Shown here in pieces: positions 1 to 7,519 of a stretch of 42,991 nucleotides of DNA. Positions within the stretch are counted from its first letter, which is position 1. Each line of letters starts with the position of its first letter. Below the pieces are notes generated by a model that was not told the origin of the DNA, did no database searches, and worked only from the letters and a program-made list of their open reading frames with translations. The position numbers and the translations under genes are program-made. The stretch comes from Clostridia bacterium (GTDB lineage: Bacteria; Bacillota; Clostridia; Oscillospirales; QAKW01): NCBI GenBank assembly GCA_017436525.1, contig JAFSCX010000043.1:1-42991 (forward strand), read 5' to 3'.

Positions 1-8
1 CAAAAAAG

Positions 9-49
9 GCACAGACCGCAGAAAATAAAAGAATAAAAGAATTCTGCCG
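9..49. repeat. 41-bp repeat, copy 1
   Basis: This 41-bp stretch recurs at 12473-12513 with 38 of 41 bases the same by eye. It begins GCACAGACCGCAGAAAATAA and ends in GAATTCTGCCG. GCAGAA and TTCTGC form a small stem inside it. It lies downstream of spoVT; the other copy lies at the end of a decayed AraC gene. Function is unknown. Confidence 0.7.
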
Positions 50-459
50 ATTCAATAAATCAGCAAGGGAAAAGAAATCCTACTCTTTTTCCTTGCTTTC
101 TTATTATAAGGAAAAATCCGCATGATGAGGCGGATTTAGATTGAAATTTTCTGCTTTTCGCCAAAATAACCTCTCGACGTATCAATATACGACTTCGGGT
201 TATTTTGACGAAATCTGCACTCTTTTTTGAGAGTCTCCCAGCGTGTCAAAAACCTCCGCAGGAGTTTTTTGACACGCTGGAAAAATGCATCGGTTTTTTC
301 ACCGATGCATTTTTTTCCTTCACTTTCATGAAATTCACCGAATTTCATGAAAATATCACTGCCCCAAGGGCAATATCACTTGCGCCATTAGCGCAAATAT
401 CACTCTTTTTGAATTTCTGATTCAAAAAGAATAGCACTGCAAATCGCCTTGCGATTTGC
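20..459. repeat. Chain of about 12 consecutive short hairpins after spoVT
   Basis: No gene is supported in this 459-base stretch. It is filled by back-to-back inverted repeats: 20-49, 62-97, 114-137, 159-210, 219-234, 238-280 (15-bp perfect arms), 281-314 (14-bp perfect arms), 324-352, 361-371, 381-395, 405-429 (10-bp arms) and 439-459 (9-bp arms). The last one touches the spoVT stop codon. The four hairpins nearest spoVT are separated from each other, and from the hairpin at 324-352, by the nonamer AATATCACT (once AATAGCACT) on the plus strand, which is AGTGATATT on the spoVT transcript strand. Arm sequences differ from hairpin to hairpin while the spacer is kept. The first hairpin could act as a spoVT terminator, but one terminator would not need a dozen stems. 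Confidence 0.8.
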
Positions 460-999
460 TTACCCTTCCAGTTGCTTGCCTAAGAATTGTGCTCCCACCT
501 GTATCATCCGCTCCTCGGCAGGGCTCGGCCGCTTTTCTCCGTTTTGAATCAAAGAGATCATCCCCGCAAGATCCCCGCCGGCGATGATGGGATAAAAGGA
601 TAATACCCGAAGCTGATCCTGATCCCGCAAAAGAGGAAAGCCCGAAGCTTCGCTTTCCGCACCGATGGCGCGCCGCGCGCTCATCAGTTCCTCGCAGCGT
701 GCACTGATCTCCCGCTCAAGGGCTTCCCGCTTGCCCGCGCCCGCAAAAGCGACCACCCGATCCCGATCGCAAACCGCGCAGGAAAATCCCGTTACCGTAT
801 GGACTGCCGCCACATACTCCGCCGCATGATCCGCCAAACTCTCCATAGGCGAGTATTTCTTAAAGACCACCTCGCCCTCTTTTCCGGTAAAAATTTCCAA
901 AGGATCGCCTTCGCGAATCCGCATCGTTCGACGAATTTCTTTGGGGATAACGACCCTTCCCAAATCGTCAATTCTTCTCACAATTCCAGTTGCTTTCAT
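460..999 (-). CDS. spoVT: SpoVT, AbrB-type sporulation transcription regulator
   Basis: SpoVT is a DNA-binding regulator active in the forespore late in sporulation. The 179-residue protein has the family length. Residues 1-50 form the AbrB swapped-hairpin DNA-binding domain, with the typical MKATGIVRRIDDLGRVVIPK start and the REGDPLEIF segment. Residues from about 55 to 178 form the GAF-like sensor domain. The start is ATG at 999. An AAGGAGA ribosome site lies about 14 bases upstream, inside the arm of a long stem (1010-1064). The gene stands alone. Its stop codon abuts the hairpin chain to the left, and the GH116 gene ends 100 bases upstream. Three partial copies of its leader and first codons occur elsewhere in the window. 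Assignment is firm from the N-terminal signature and length. Confidence 0.93.
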   Translation of the reverse strand: MKATGIVRRIDDLGRVVIPKEIRRTMRIREGDPLEIFTGKEGEVVFKKYSPMESLADHAAEYVAAVHTVTGFSCAVCDRDRVVAFAGAGKREALEREISARCEELMSARRAIGAESEASGFPLLRDQDQLRVLSFYPIIAGGDLAGMISLIQNGEKRPSPAEERMIQVGAQFLGKQLEG

Positions 1000-1009
1000 A
1001 ATATATACA

Positions 1010-1064
1010 AAATCTCCTTGCTTTACAAATTTGTACTGTTAGTATCTGTAAAACAAGGAGATTT
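1010..1064 (-). promoter_or_regulatory. Leader stem enclosing the spoVT ribosome site
   Basis: AAATCTCCTTG at 1010-1020 pairs with CAAGGAGATTT at 1054-1064, and the stem continues through TTTACA/TGTAAA with one mismatch. On the spoVT transcript the proximal arm holds the AAGGAG ribosome site. If RNA starts upstream of the stem, translation could be masked. A TATAAA hexamer just beyond the distal arm may belong to the promoter, but no convincing -35 was found. The same stem layout recurs in two of the three mini-elements (4004-4021 with 3962-3979, and about 8450-8510). Confidence 0.55.
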
Positions 1065-1099
1065 ATACCCAAATTCGAATTGTATTTCGGGATTCTGTG

Positions 1100-3613
1100 T
1101 TAATTATCCGACGTTTGTATTTCAAGAGTGGACTTCACTTTTATTTTTGAAAAAATAAGCCGATCGCCTTTTTGCTCAAACGGGATTGTTTTTCCGTCCG
1201 CAACAACACATTCTACTTTTTTGTCATCTCTTAACCCAAAAGATGACAAAGCGATTTCATTTCCTATTACAGAAAGTGTTTGTTTTTCACCCTTGAATTG
1301 CACAGTTCCGTAAGAGTTAGCCACGCTCCAAAAATAATTTCCGTCGCCTTTTTTGATGGGCTTAAATCCGATGTGATTTTTTGTCATATCGAAAGAAAAA
1401 CCGCTGTAAATAAGTAACAATGCATATGAAGCCATTGAACGTGCATAATTATGTCCACACTCAATTTCGCTCCATGGATTTCTTTTTTCACCGTCATAAC
1501 GGTCACGAACAGCTTTAATAATGTTTTCGCCTTCGGTAACGAATCCCTGTGAAAGCATAAGTCCGGCCAAGGCATATTCAAACCCTGTCATTGTTTCTGT
1601 TGAATAAAGAATCGGGATTGCGGGTGTTTTTTTGTGTTCGGGGAATGAGCAAATAATGGTGCCTGCTTCATCATTTATTGCAAAATTCCTAAATGCATTC
1701 GGGACTGTGCGCATAGACGATTTATAATTATATTTATACAAGCTCTCTAATGCCTTTGCTTTTTTCGAATTTTCGAAAATTTCGTCCATGCCAATGATGG
1801 CGGCATGCCAATCCGCAAGCATTTGATCGATACTGCATCCTTCTCCGATTTGGTATTTGATTTCGCCTGATTCGTCGTTCCAATACTCCAAGGCAGAATA
1901 TCGTTCTAAGATTGATTTATCAAAAAGATCAATCTTTTGGACAAAATATTCACCGTTAAATAAATGTTCGTTTGTCCACGCTTTTCCTGCATCATACAGC
2001 TGCTTATACTTTTGAACACGTTGTTCATCGCCCAATTCTTCTGCCATTTCAGCGGCACAATCAAGAGCCAATAAATAAAAACCTTGCATCCATGAATTAG
2101 GGCCAAATAGTTCGATATCCAAGGTGTTATGCTGACGGCCCTCAATTACACCGTCGCAGTTTTCATCCCAGCAATGCGAATTGGTATCGGACCAAGCATA
2201 TTCTAACATTTTGAATATTGCTTTGGCGTGTTTTTTCAGCCATTCGTTATCACCGCAAATTTTCCACTCACGGTAACATTTTATAATTTCACCCATTTGA
2301 CCGTCTACGCAAGCGAAAAATCTTTCAGCTTCGCGACCCAATGGCAAGGGTAGTCGGAATCGGCTCTCACCATTTTCATACAATCCGTATTTTATGGTGT
2401 TTTCGCGCATTGAACGCTCTAAATTGGGGAATAAGAACGGTAATGCGTAGGCATAGTTCCAAACGTGCTGACAACTTCCCTCGCACAATCCACTTCTATC
2501 GTGAACACCCTCCCATCCCCAAAAAGAACCATCTTCTAATCGTAACACAGTCGGAGATTTCAGCACGGATAAATTCGCCGATATGGCATCAATTACAAAA
2601 CTTGGAAGCGAGCAGTTTTGCAGCATTTCAGCAAAGCGTTTTGTTTTTGCCAACAATTCATTAAAATTAGCCAAAGCATATTTTGCTGTTGCAATGGAAT
2701 CGCTAAATTCAGTAGCATAATAATTCTTCCAAGTAACATCATTGCCACTTTCATCCTGCAACGGTGACCAATAGTTATACTGAATTGGGGAGTTCCAAGA
2801 CAACACAAAACGAATTTTCTCTTTTTCACCTGCATTAACTTTGACCGACGCAACAACGGATGCATGGTCGCCCCTTGATTCATTTGAGTATGAACGTTCA
2901 GACATGCGCGCGTTATGTGAAAATTCATTCCAGTAAGTAGTGACGCCGTCTTGCCACCCTCCGCGATACCAATAGGCTTGAATGTCAACATCTTCATTAT
3001 CAGTTAAAACAGATAGATCACAATATCCAACGTCTTCTTTTTTCTTGTTTGCACTATAAAGAAAACATCCGTTTTCTAACGCCCTATTTTGCGTGCATGC
3101 GGAAGGATTGCACACACAAAACGAAATGGAATATTCAATGTTCTTATCTGTTATATTTTCAATTTCCCACTCAAAAAAAGCTACAGGAAGGCTTGAATTA
3201 AAATCATCGTGCGGAATAAACGGATTAAAGGCACAAAGCTGTACATTGGCGGGAAAATCCTCATCATTATACTTCAGTTTTGCAATAGGAAAATTCCCCT
3301 CAAATTGCACATTTCTAAAATGGGGAAAGCCCGCCATAGAATTAACTCTAGGTCCAAAATCAAAACCGCCAGGATGGTCAGGATGACGCGTGCCAATCAA
3401 ATCTTCATTTGTGTCTCCTTGCAAAACTTTAACCCATGTTTTATCTTTACAAATCGCTTTGATTGCAAAATGAGAATATCCATTTCTTGTGTTTTTGTTA
3501 GGACGATTAAATATTTCCCAATCAATAAGTTCGCCATTTCCTGCAAGGCCAACACACCCCGTGCCAATGCCACCAAGAGGGAAAGAGACCTTTTTTTGTT
3601 TTTCATATTTCAT
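1100..3613 (-). CDS. Glycoside hydrolase family 116 (GBA2-type beta-glycosidase)
   Basis: The 837-residue protein begins with the GH116 signature FPLGGIGTGCVGLAGNGEL near residue 11, then an N-terminal beta-sandwich region (to about residue 330) and a C-terminal alpha/alpha toroid. In the family a Glu nucleophile and an Asp acid/base act in the toroid. Likely counterparts are Glu368 or Glu378 (WEG...LCEG) and Asp499 in HNTLDIELFGP. Family members cleave beta-glucosides or beta-xylosides; the exact substrate cannot be read here. There is no signal peptide, so it probably acts in the cytoplasm on imported glycosides. It is the last gene of the DMT transporter/oxidoreductase operon, but a mini-element at 3820-4021 and a hairpin at 3757-3784 separate it from the gene before. 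It may also have its own promoter (3660-3688). The ATG at 3613 has GGAG 9 bases upstream. Confidence 0.9.
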   Translation of the reverse strand: MKYEKQKKVSFPLGGIGTGCVGLAGNGELIDWEIFNRPNKNTRNGYSHFAIKAICKDKTWVKVLQGDTNEDLIGTRHPDHPGGFDFGPRVNSMAGFPHFRNVQFEGNFPIAKLKYNDEDFPANVQLCAFNPFIPHDDFNSSLPVAFFEWEIENITDKNIEYSISFCVCNPSACTQNRALENGCFLYSANKKKEDVGYCDLSVLTDNEDVDIQAYWYRGGWQDGVTTYWNEFSHNARMSERSYSNESRGDHASVVASVKVNAGEKEKIRFVLSWNSPIQYNYWSPLQDESGNDVTWKNYYATEFSDSIATAKYALANFNELLAKTKRFAEMLQNCSLPSFVIDAISANLSVLKSPTVLRLEDGSFWGWEGVHDRSGLCEGSCQHVWNYAYALPFLFPNLERSMRENTIKYGLYENGESRFRLPLPLGREAERFFACVDGQMGEIIKCYREWKICGDNEWLKKHAKAIFKMLEYAWSDTNSHCWDENCDGVIEGRQHNTLDIELFGPNSWMQGFYLLALDCAAEMAEELGDEQRVQKYKQLYDAGKAWTNEHLFNGEYFVQKIDLFDKSILERYSALEYWNDESGEIKYQIGEGCSIDQMLADWHAAIIGMDEIFENSKKAKALESLYKYNYKSSMRTVPNAFRNFAINDEAGTIICSFPEHKKTPAIPILYSTETMTGFEYALAGLMLSQGFVTEGENIIKAVRDRYDGEKRNPWSEIECGHNYARSMASYALLLIYSGFSFDMTKNHIGFKPIKKGDGNYFWSVANSYGTVQFKGEKQTLSVIGNEIALSSFGLRDDKKVECVVADGKTIPFEQKGDRLIFSKIKVKSTLEIQTSDN

Positions 3614-3659
3614 ATTATACAGCTCCGATTCTATTTATAAGAATTACTCCGTTAATCAT

Positions 3660-3688
3660 ATAATACCGAAGTGTTTTATTTTTGTCTA
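3660..3688 (-). promoter_or_regulatory. Candidate promoter of the GH116 gene
   Basis: On the minus strand TAGACA (3688-3683) and TATTAT (3665-3660) are 17 bases apart, about 47 bases before the GH116 start. Just upstream, CATGGTTTTT and AAAAATCCAT form an imperfect dyad (about 3688-3712) that could be an operator. This fits separate transcription after the mini-element broke up the operon. Confidence 0.45.
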
Positions 3689-3756
3689 TGGATTTTTTCT
3701 GCAAAAACCATGAAATATGTTAGAATTTTCTATTTTCATTTTACGCTAAAAGAAAT

Positions 3757-3784
3757 AAAGCAGAGTGAATTTCACTCCGCTTTT
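3757..3784. terminator. Hairpin with T run between the oxidoreductase and GH116 genes
   Basis: AAAGCAGAGTGAA pairs with TTCACTCCGCTTT with one mismatch. It has A and T runs on the two sides, so it could terminate in either direction. The same GCGGAGTG-type stem occurs at 7176-7210 and 10212-10240. Confidence 0.55.
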
Positions 3785-3819
3785 GTTATTGTGAATTAAT
3801 ATCATAACAAGAATATAAA

Positions 3820-4021
3820 ATTGAGTTCAATCAAAAACTGCTAAAAGCCCAGTATTTATGCGGGGTTCAACAACTTTTGTCCTAATATGACACATTCCTC
3901 GATTCTTCTCACAATTCCTGTTGCACCCCAAGGGCACTTCCGTTGGGCGCTTTCATATATAAATCAATCTCCTTGTTTTTGTGATAGTGATACTATTGTC
4001 TGTAAAACAAGGAGATTGATT
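3820..4021 (-). repeat. spoVT-leader mini-element, copy A (with 26-bp insert)
   Basis: Read on the minus strand this copies the spoVT leader. It has an 18-bp perfect stem (3962-3979 with 4004-4021) carrying AAGGAG, then TATATATG and codons for MKA...TGIVRRIE, and then a tail unrelated to spoVT (ECVI and onward, stop at 3856). A 26-bp near-palindrome at 3923-3948 sits between the MKA codons and the rest, shifting the frame so that translation from ATG 3956 ends after 15 residues. The tail is shared with copy B as far as about 3820. The 482-base gap between the two genes holds this element, a hairpin and a promoter. Confidence 0.75.
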
Positions 4022-4095
4022 CTGATTAAAAGATTATTTAAAAATCTGCAAATTAATTTTATTTATTATAAATTATTATTTGCCGTCCGGTTTTA

Positions 4096-5343
4096 CTACT
4101 TTAATCCCAATACCTTTTTGTAATTTTGAACTTGTTTTTCAGTGGGTTTGAAATCCCTTTGAGAGCAGCATGGAATGGTGGGTTTGCTGCCATCTTGACT
4201 ATAAAACGGCGAGAGGCGGTCATTTTCGTAGAGCTTGCAATCCTCTTCCTTAGTGAAATCGGGAATATCATACGGCTTACCGCCTTCAAGCATTGAACGG
4301 TGGGCAAGAATTGCAACCGAAGACATATTGATAGCACTATATATATCAAAAGGATGTTCCGGTTGTTTGCCTTTCTTTATACAGTCAAGAAACACGCGAG
4401 CGGTTAAATAATCTCCACCACCGTGACCGCTGGTTTTGAATATTTCTTCATCCGGATCATTCCATTTAGGCTCATAAAGATTTACTTCATCCATACCTTC
4501 AGGCTTTGACCAACCGTTATAACGGAGCATTACTTTCTTGCCCATTCCACGTAAATTTTCTATCTGTCCTTCTGTTCCGCATATTCTATATGCGTTATGA
4601 TGCCCACCAAATGCCGCACAACCGGTTATTCTAAAGATAGAGCCATCATCATTTTGAGTTGTAACAATGGAAGCACGGTCTCCGTTAAAGCTTGCTGTTG
4701 GCACATCCCCCTCTACAGGTGCAAAGGCGGCGAAAGACGTTACCTTCTTTGGAGTTGCTCCGGTTGCCCACATAACGGGACCCAAAGAATGCGTTATATA
4801 ATAACTTCCCGGCAAGAAATTGCGCCAATGTTCAGGAAAATAGTTATATGTTTTGTTGAATTCTACATCAGCAGGGTCACCCGGATGATTATACTCACCC
4901 TCTGCATAAAGAATTTTACCCAAAGTTCCACCATCGCAAACACGTTTCATTTCGCGGTTGAATATCATCTGGGGATAGTTTTCTGCAAGCATATAAATAC
5001 TATTACTCTTTTCAAATGCTTTTAGCAATTCAACACCTTCCGCCATAGTTCCGTTGCTTATACACTCGCTGAAAACGTGGATTCCCTTTTCAAAACATTT
5101 TATTGCAAAAGGAGCGTGCTCATGAAAATAGTTTGCGAGCACTACCGCATCCAAATCATGCTCAATAAAAGAATCGAAATCAGAATAAATCGCCGTGTCA
5201 GTTCCTACTTTTTTGGCCGCTGCATCTAAACGCTCTTTATTAAAATCGCAGATAGCGGCAATGTCAGCACCGAGAAGCATAAAATCCTTTGCAAGATCCA
5301 TTCCTCTGCCAACACCAAAAATACCTACTTTAATTTTTTTCAT
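4096..5343 (-). CDS. Gfo/Idh/MocA family NAD(P)-dependent oxidoreductase
   Basis: About 415 residues. The N-terminal Rossmann fold opens with MKKIKVGIFGVGRGMDLAK and includes an AAICDFNKER stretch at the nucleotide-binding edge. The usual Gfo/Idh/MocA C-terminal beta-sheet domain follows. Family members oxidise or reduce hydroxyl/keto groups of sugars, cyclitols or glycosides. The EKG segment around residue 86 normally has EKP or ECP in this family, and the lysine is partly retained. The start is taken at 5343 because AAGGAG lies 8 bases upstream; an ATG three codons earlier lies too close to that site. The gene follows the DMT transporter by 22 bases and shares its promoter. With the GH116 enzyme it probably handles an imported glycoside; the substrate is unknown. 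Confidence 0.85.
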   Translation of the reverse strand: MKKIKVGIFGVGRGMDLAKDFMLLGADIAAICDFNKERLDAAAKKVGTDTAIYSDFDSFIEHDLDAVVLANYFHEHAPFAIKCFEKGIHVFSECISNGTMAEGVELLKAFEKSNSIYMLAENYPQMIFNREMKRVCDGGTLGKILYAEGEYNHPGDPADVEFNKTYNYFPEHWRNFLPGSYYITHSLGPVMWATGATPKKVTSFAAFAPVEGDVPTASFNGDRASIVTTQNDDGSIFRITGCAAFGGHHNAYRICGTEGQIENLRGMGKKVMLRYNGWSKPEGMDEVNLYEPKWNDPDEEIFKTSGHGGGDYLTARVFLDCIKKGKQPEHPFDIYSAINMSSVAILAHRSMLEGGKPYDIPDFTKEEDCKLYENDRLSPFYSQDGSKPTIPCCSQRDFKPTEKQVQNYKKVLGLK

Positions 5344-5365
5344 AAAAACCACTCCTTTTTATTTT

Positions 5366-6229
5366 TTAAGTCGGTATTGCAAACAACAAAAGCAACCCAA
5401 TAAAAGCAACTATATTTGATAAAATTTCTTTTTTCGAGGGCTTATTCTTGCCTAAAAAGCAGATAAGCGTCGATACAATCATCACTCCGCCCGTTACCAT
5501 GGGGTATTGAACGGATGCATCAACATGAGCTAATGCGATAACAAGAACTAAATTTGCTATTCTATTAGTAATTCCCGAGGCAGCACCTATAACCGTTCCC
5601 GCAAAAGAAAACTTTTCTCCCTTTGATTGATTTTTGGAAATAATCAACAATAAAACACCGGAAATAACCACACTGCAAATAGATATTAAATTCGTATATC
5701 CCGTTGCGCTTGTTTTCGGAAAGTTCGATTCGGCAAAAATTTTCGAAAGCACTCCCGACATACCATTAAGGATAAATACGCATACATAGTAAATCGTGCC
5801 TTTTTTTCTTTCTCCTTTTTCGACCGTCAAAACAAGTGCAAACGTTATGAATAAAAAACAGACCGCTTTTGCAATCGTGATTTTTTCACCGTAGAATAAT
5901 ATGCCTTGTAAAAACGGAAGCACCATACCGCCGAGCATCGAAAATAAGGAATAAAGGGACAGGTTAATTCTATCAAGAGCTTTAAAAGAGCAAAAAGTGA
6001 ATGCAAAGCCGTTAAAGGAAGCAAGTATTGCCATAATGAATGTGAACGGCGTAAATTCAAGTTTTAAACCATTTACCAGTATTAAAACAACAAAGCCCGC
6101 CAACGAGCCTATCAAAGAGAATTGCAGACTGATTTTGATACTGCTGCCTCTTCTTTGCCGATATGCGTCGTTCAGAGCAAAGCAACCGCCGAACATCACG
6201 ACGGACAACACGATAAGTGCATAATACAC
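5366..6229 (-). CDS. DMT-superfamily (EamA-like) membrane transporter
   Basis: About 287 residues with roughly ten hydrophobic helices arranged as two EamA-like halves, the usual size for drug/metabolite or sugar-porter members of the DMT superfamily. The frame is open upstream to 6361, but that would start before the promoter (-10 at 6262-6257). The GTG at 6229 follows GGGGGGTGA at a good distance and is chosen as the start; GTG at 6238 is a second option. It is the first gene of the operon with the oxidoreductase and GH116 genes, and it diverges from the AraC-type regulator. Context suggests import of a sugar or glycoside, but the family alone does not show substrate or direction. Confidence 0.8.
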   Translation of the reverse strand: MYYALIVLSVVMFGGCFALNDAYRQRRGSSIKISLQFSLIGSLAGFVVLILVNGLKLEFTPFTFIMAILASFNGFAFTFCSFKALDRINLSLYSLFSMLGGMVLPFLQGILFYGEKITIAKAVCFLFITFALVLTVEKGERKKGTIYYVCVFILNGMSGVLSKIFAESNFPKTSATGYTNLISICSVVISGVLLLIISKNQSKGEKFSFAGTVIGAASGITNRIANLVLVIALAHVDASVQYPMVTGGVMIVSTLICFLGKNKPSKKEILSNIVAFIGLLLLFAIPT

Positions 6230-6256
6230 ATTCTTCACCCCCCATTTTTTACATCC

Positions 6257-6285
6257 ATTATATAGTTCGTTTTCCTTATGTTCAA
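6257..6285 (-). promoter_or_regulatory. Promoter of the transporter/oxidoreductase/GH116 operon
   Basis: TTGAAC (6285-6280) and TATAAT (6262-6257) are 17 bases apart on the minus strand, placing the RNA start near 6250, about 20 bases before the GTG start. The -35 lies inside the left half of the palindrome at 6279-6306. Confidence 0.8.
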
Positions 6286-6306
6286 TGGAATATTTCCATT
6301 GAAACA
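6279..6306. promoter_or_regulatory. 28-bp palindrome, candidate operator of the AraC regulator
   Basis: TGTTCAATGGAA and TTCCATTGAAACA form an almost perfect inverted repeat in the shared upstream region of the divergent regulator and operon. It overlaps the operon -35 and lies just upstream of the regulator promoter. AraC proteins often bind paired sites next to the -35 of their target, so this is the natural candidate site. Confidence 0.65.
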
Positions 6307-6317
6307 TTAAAATAAGT

Positions 6318-6346
6318 TTGATTTTTTCGTTTTTGTTTGATATACT
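6318..6346 (+). promoter_or_regulatory. Promoter of the AraC-type regulator
   Basis: TTGATT (6318-6323) and TATACT (6341-6346) are 17 bases apart. They sit 34 bases before the chosen GTG start. Confidence 0.7.
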
Positions 6347-6379
6347 GTAAAAAAACGACATAAAATGGGAGTGGGTGCC

Positions 6380-7177
6380 GTGAAATCAAAAAACATCTGC
6401 AAATTTGTTCCTGCTGATATAGCCAGCCAACTTATGCCAACACAGTTTATTTTGGAAACCGATTCGGAAGCTATGCGCAATGCCACACCGAAACCTGTTT
6501 ATCGAATGGCTCTTATTACGAACCACTCGGGGAAACTCATCCTTAACAATCGTTCTTATCGTTGTTCTGCCGGCGACATCATAATGCTTTTTGAAAACGA
6601 AACCTATTTTTTTGAAGGCGAAGCGGGTTTTCAATATATGTATATTGATTTTAAGGGGCTGCGTTCCAACGAACTGTTTCGGCGATTCGGCATAAACGAA
6701 TCCAACAGAATGTTTTCCGGCTTTGAGGGACTGATCCCTCTGTGGATGGAAAGCCTTTCAAGAGCCTCCAAAGAAAATATCGACCTTGTTTCCGAAAGTA
6801 TCCTTTTATACACATTTTCAAAATTAAACTCTGAATATACAAAATCCGATGATTGTACCAACAAAATAATAGAAATCACCGAGCAAGATTTTTCCGACCC
6901 GCAATTATCTATAAGCTCTATCGCAGAACAATTAGGATACAACGCAAAGTATTTATCTCATATTTTTAAGAGAAAAAACGGTATCGGATATACTGAGTAT
7001 CTGCAAAACTTTAGAATTAAATATGCCATTTCCCTCTTTGAAAACGGTTTGGATTCCATAAAAAACGTTGCCCTGCTATCGGGATTTACCGACCCTTTAT
7101 ATTTTTCAACCGTCTTTAAAAACAAAACGGGCTCTCCCCCTAAAACCTATATTAAGAATCTTTTTAAAAAACAATAA
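6380..7177 (+). CDS. AraC-family transcription regulator
   Basis: About 265 residues. The N-terminal half resembles an AraC cupin ligand domain (GKLILNNRSYRCSAGDIIML, about residues 50-75). The C-terminal hundred residues hold two helix-turn-helix motifs, SISSIAEQLGYNAKYLSHIF and IKNVALLSGFTDPLYFSTVF, ending in the usual GSPPKTY. It diverges from the transporter/oxidoreductase/GH116 operon with a long palindrome between them, so it probably controls that operon in response to a sugar ligand. GTG at 6380 is preferred because GGGAG lies 8 bases upstream; the ATG at 6365 is in frame but lacks a ribosome site. A terminator follows the stop directly. Confidence 0.88.
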   Translation: MKSKNICKFVPADIASQLMPTQFILETDSEAMRNATPKPVYRMALITNHSGKLILNNRSYRCSAGDIIMLFENETYFFEGEAGFQYMYIDFKGLRSNELFRRFGINESNRMFSGFEGLIPLWMESLSRASKENIDLVSESILLYTFSKLNSEYTKSDDCTNKIIEITEQDFSDPQLSISSIAEQLGYNAKYLSHIFKRKNGIGYTEYLQNFRIKYAISLFENGLDSIKNVALLSGFTDPLYFSTVFKNKTGSPPKTYIKNLFKKQ

Positions 7178-7210
7178 AAATGCGGAGTGGATTTTCCACC
7201 CCGCATTTTT
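7176..7210 (+). terminator. Terminator of the AraC regulator gene
   Basis: AAAAATGCGG-GTGG pairs with CCAC-CCGCATTTTT with one mismatch and ends in a T run. It overlaps the end of the coding sequence. Confidence 0.85.
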
Positions 7211-7234
7211 GCTATATGTTTATGATGTTTTGAA

Positions 7235-7392
7235 CAAATTGAATCCAATTAAAAACTGCTAAAAAACCAGTGCTCATAAGGGTTTATCGCACTTTTGTGT
7301 TATTATAACACAAGCCTCTATTCTACGAACTATTCCTGTTGCACCCCAAGGGCACTTCCGTTGGGCGCTTTCATATATAAATCTCCTTTTAT
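7235..7392 (-). repeat. spoVT-leader mini-element, copy B (with 26-bp insert)
   Basis: On the minus strand AAAGGAGATTTATATATG leads to codons for MKA, then the same 26-bp near-palindrome as copy A (7341-7366), then codons for TGIVRRIE and a tail ending at 7274. Translation from ATG 7374 with the insert gives 14 residues; without it, 24. The outer arm of the leader stem is missing here. The tail to about 7235 matches copy A, including AAAAACTGCTAAAA and a GTGTTATTATAACAC palindrome. Confidence 0.72.
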
Positions 7393-7423
7393 TTGTGATT
7401 AATGGTAATTTATACTGCTTGTA

Positions 7424-7460
7424 TTCACTTTTTGAATTCATTATGCTATAATGAATTCAA
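7424..7460 (+). promoter_or_regulatory. Promoter and perfect 13-bp inverted repeat before the phosphoesterase gene
   Basis: TATAAT at 7447-7452, with a weak TTCACT 17 bases upstream, gives a plausible promoter. TTGAATTCATTAT (7432-7444) and ATAATGAATTCAA (7448-7460) are exact reverse complements around a 3-base centre and cover the -10. A protein bound there would block transcription, so this looks like a repressor operator. Confidence 0.6.
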
Positions 7461-7519
7461 CCGCTTGCAATTAAAGTGGTTTTTCAAAGAAACAGTTGAA
7501 CCAAAAACGAGGTATTTTT

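Noticed and set aside
136-420. Open frames of about 70 codons on both strands inside the hairpin chain
   Set aside because: They are by-products of palindromes, have no ribosome site and no protein-like composition.
20-459. Hairpin chain as a CRISPR array
   Set aside because: There is no constant repeat of 24-40 bp with unique spacers; the constant part is only 9 bases, each stem is its own palindrome, and no cas genes are near.
3923-3948. 26-bp insert as a unit of the hairpin chain (both contain GCCCTTGGGG)
   Set aside because: The match is only ten bases and the AGTGATATT spacer is absent, so common origin is not supported.
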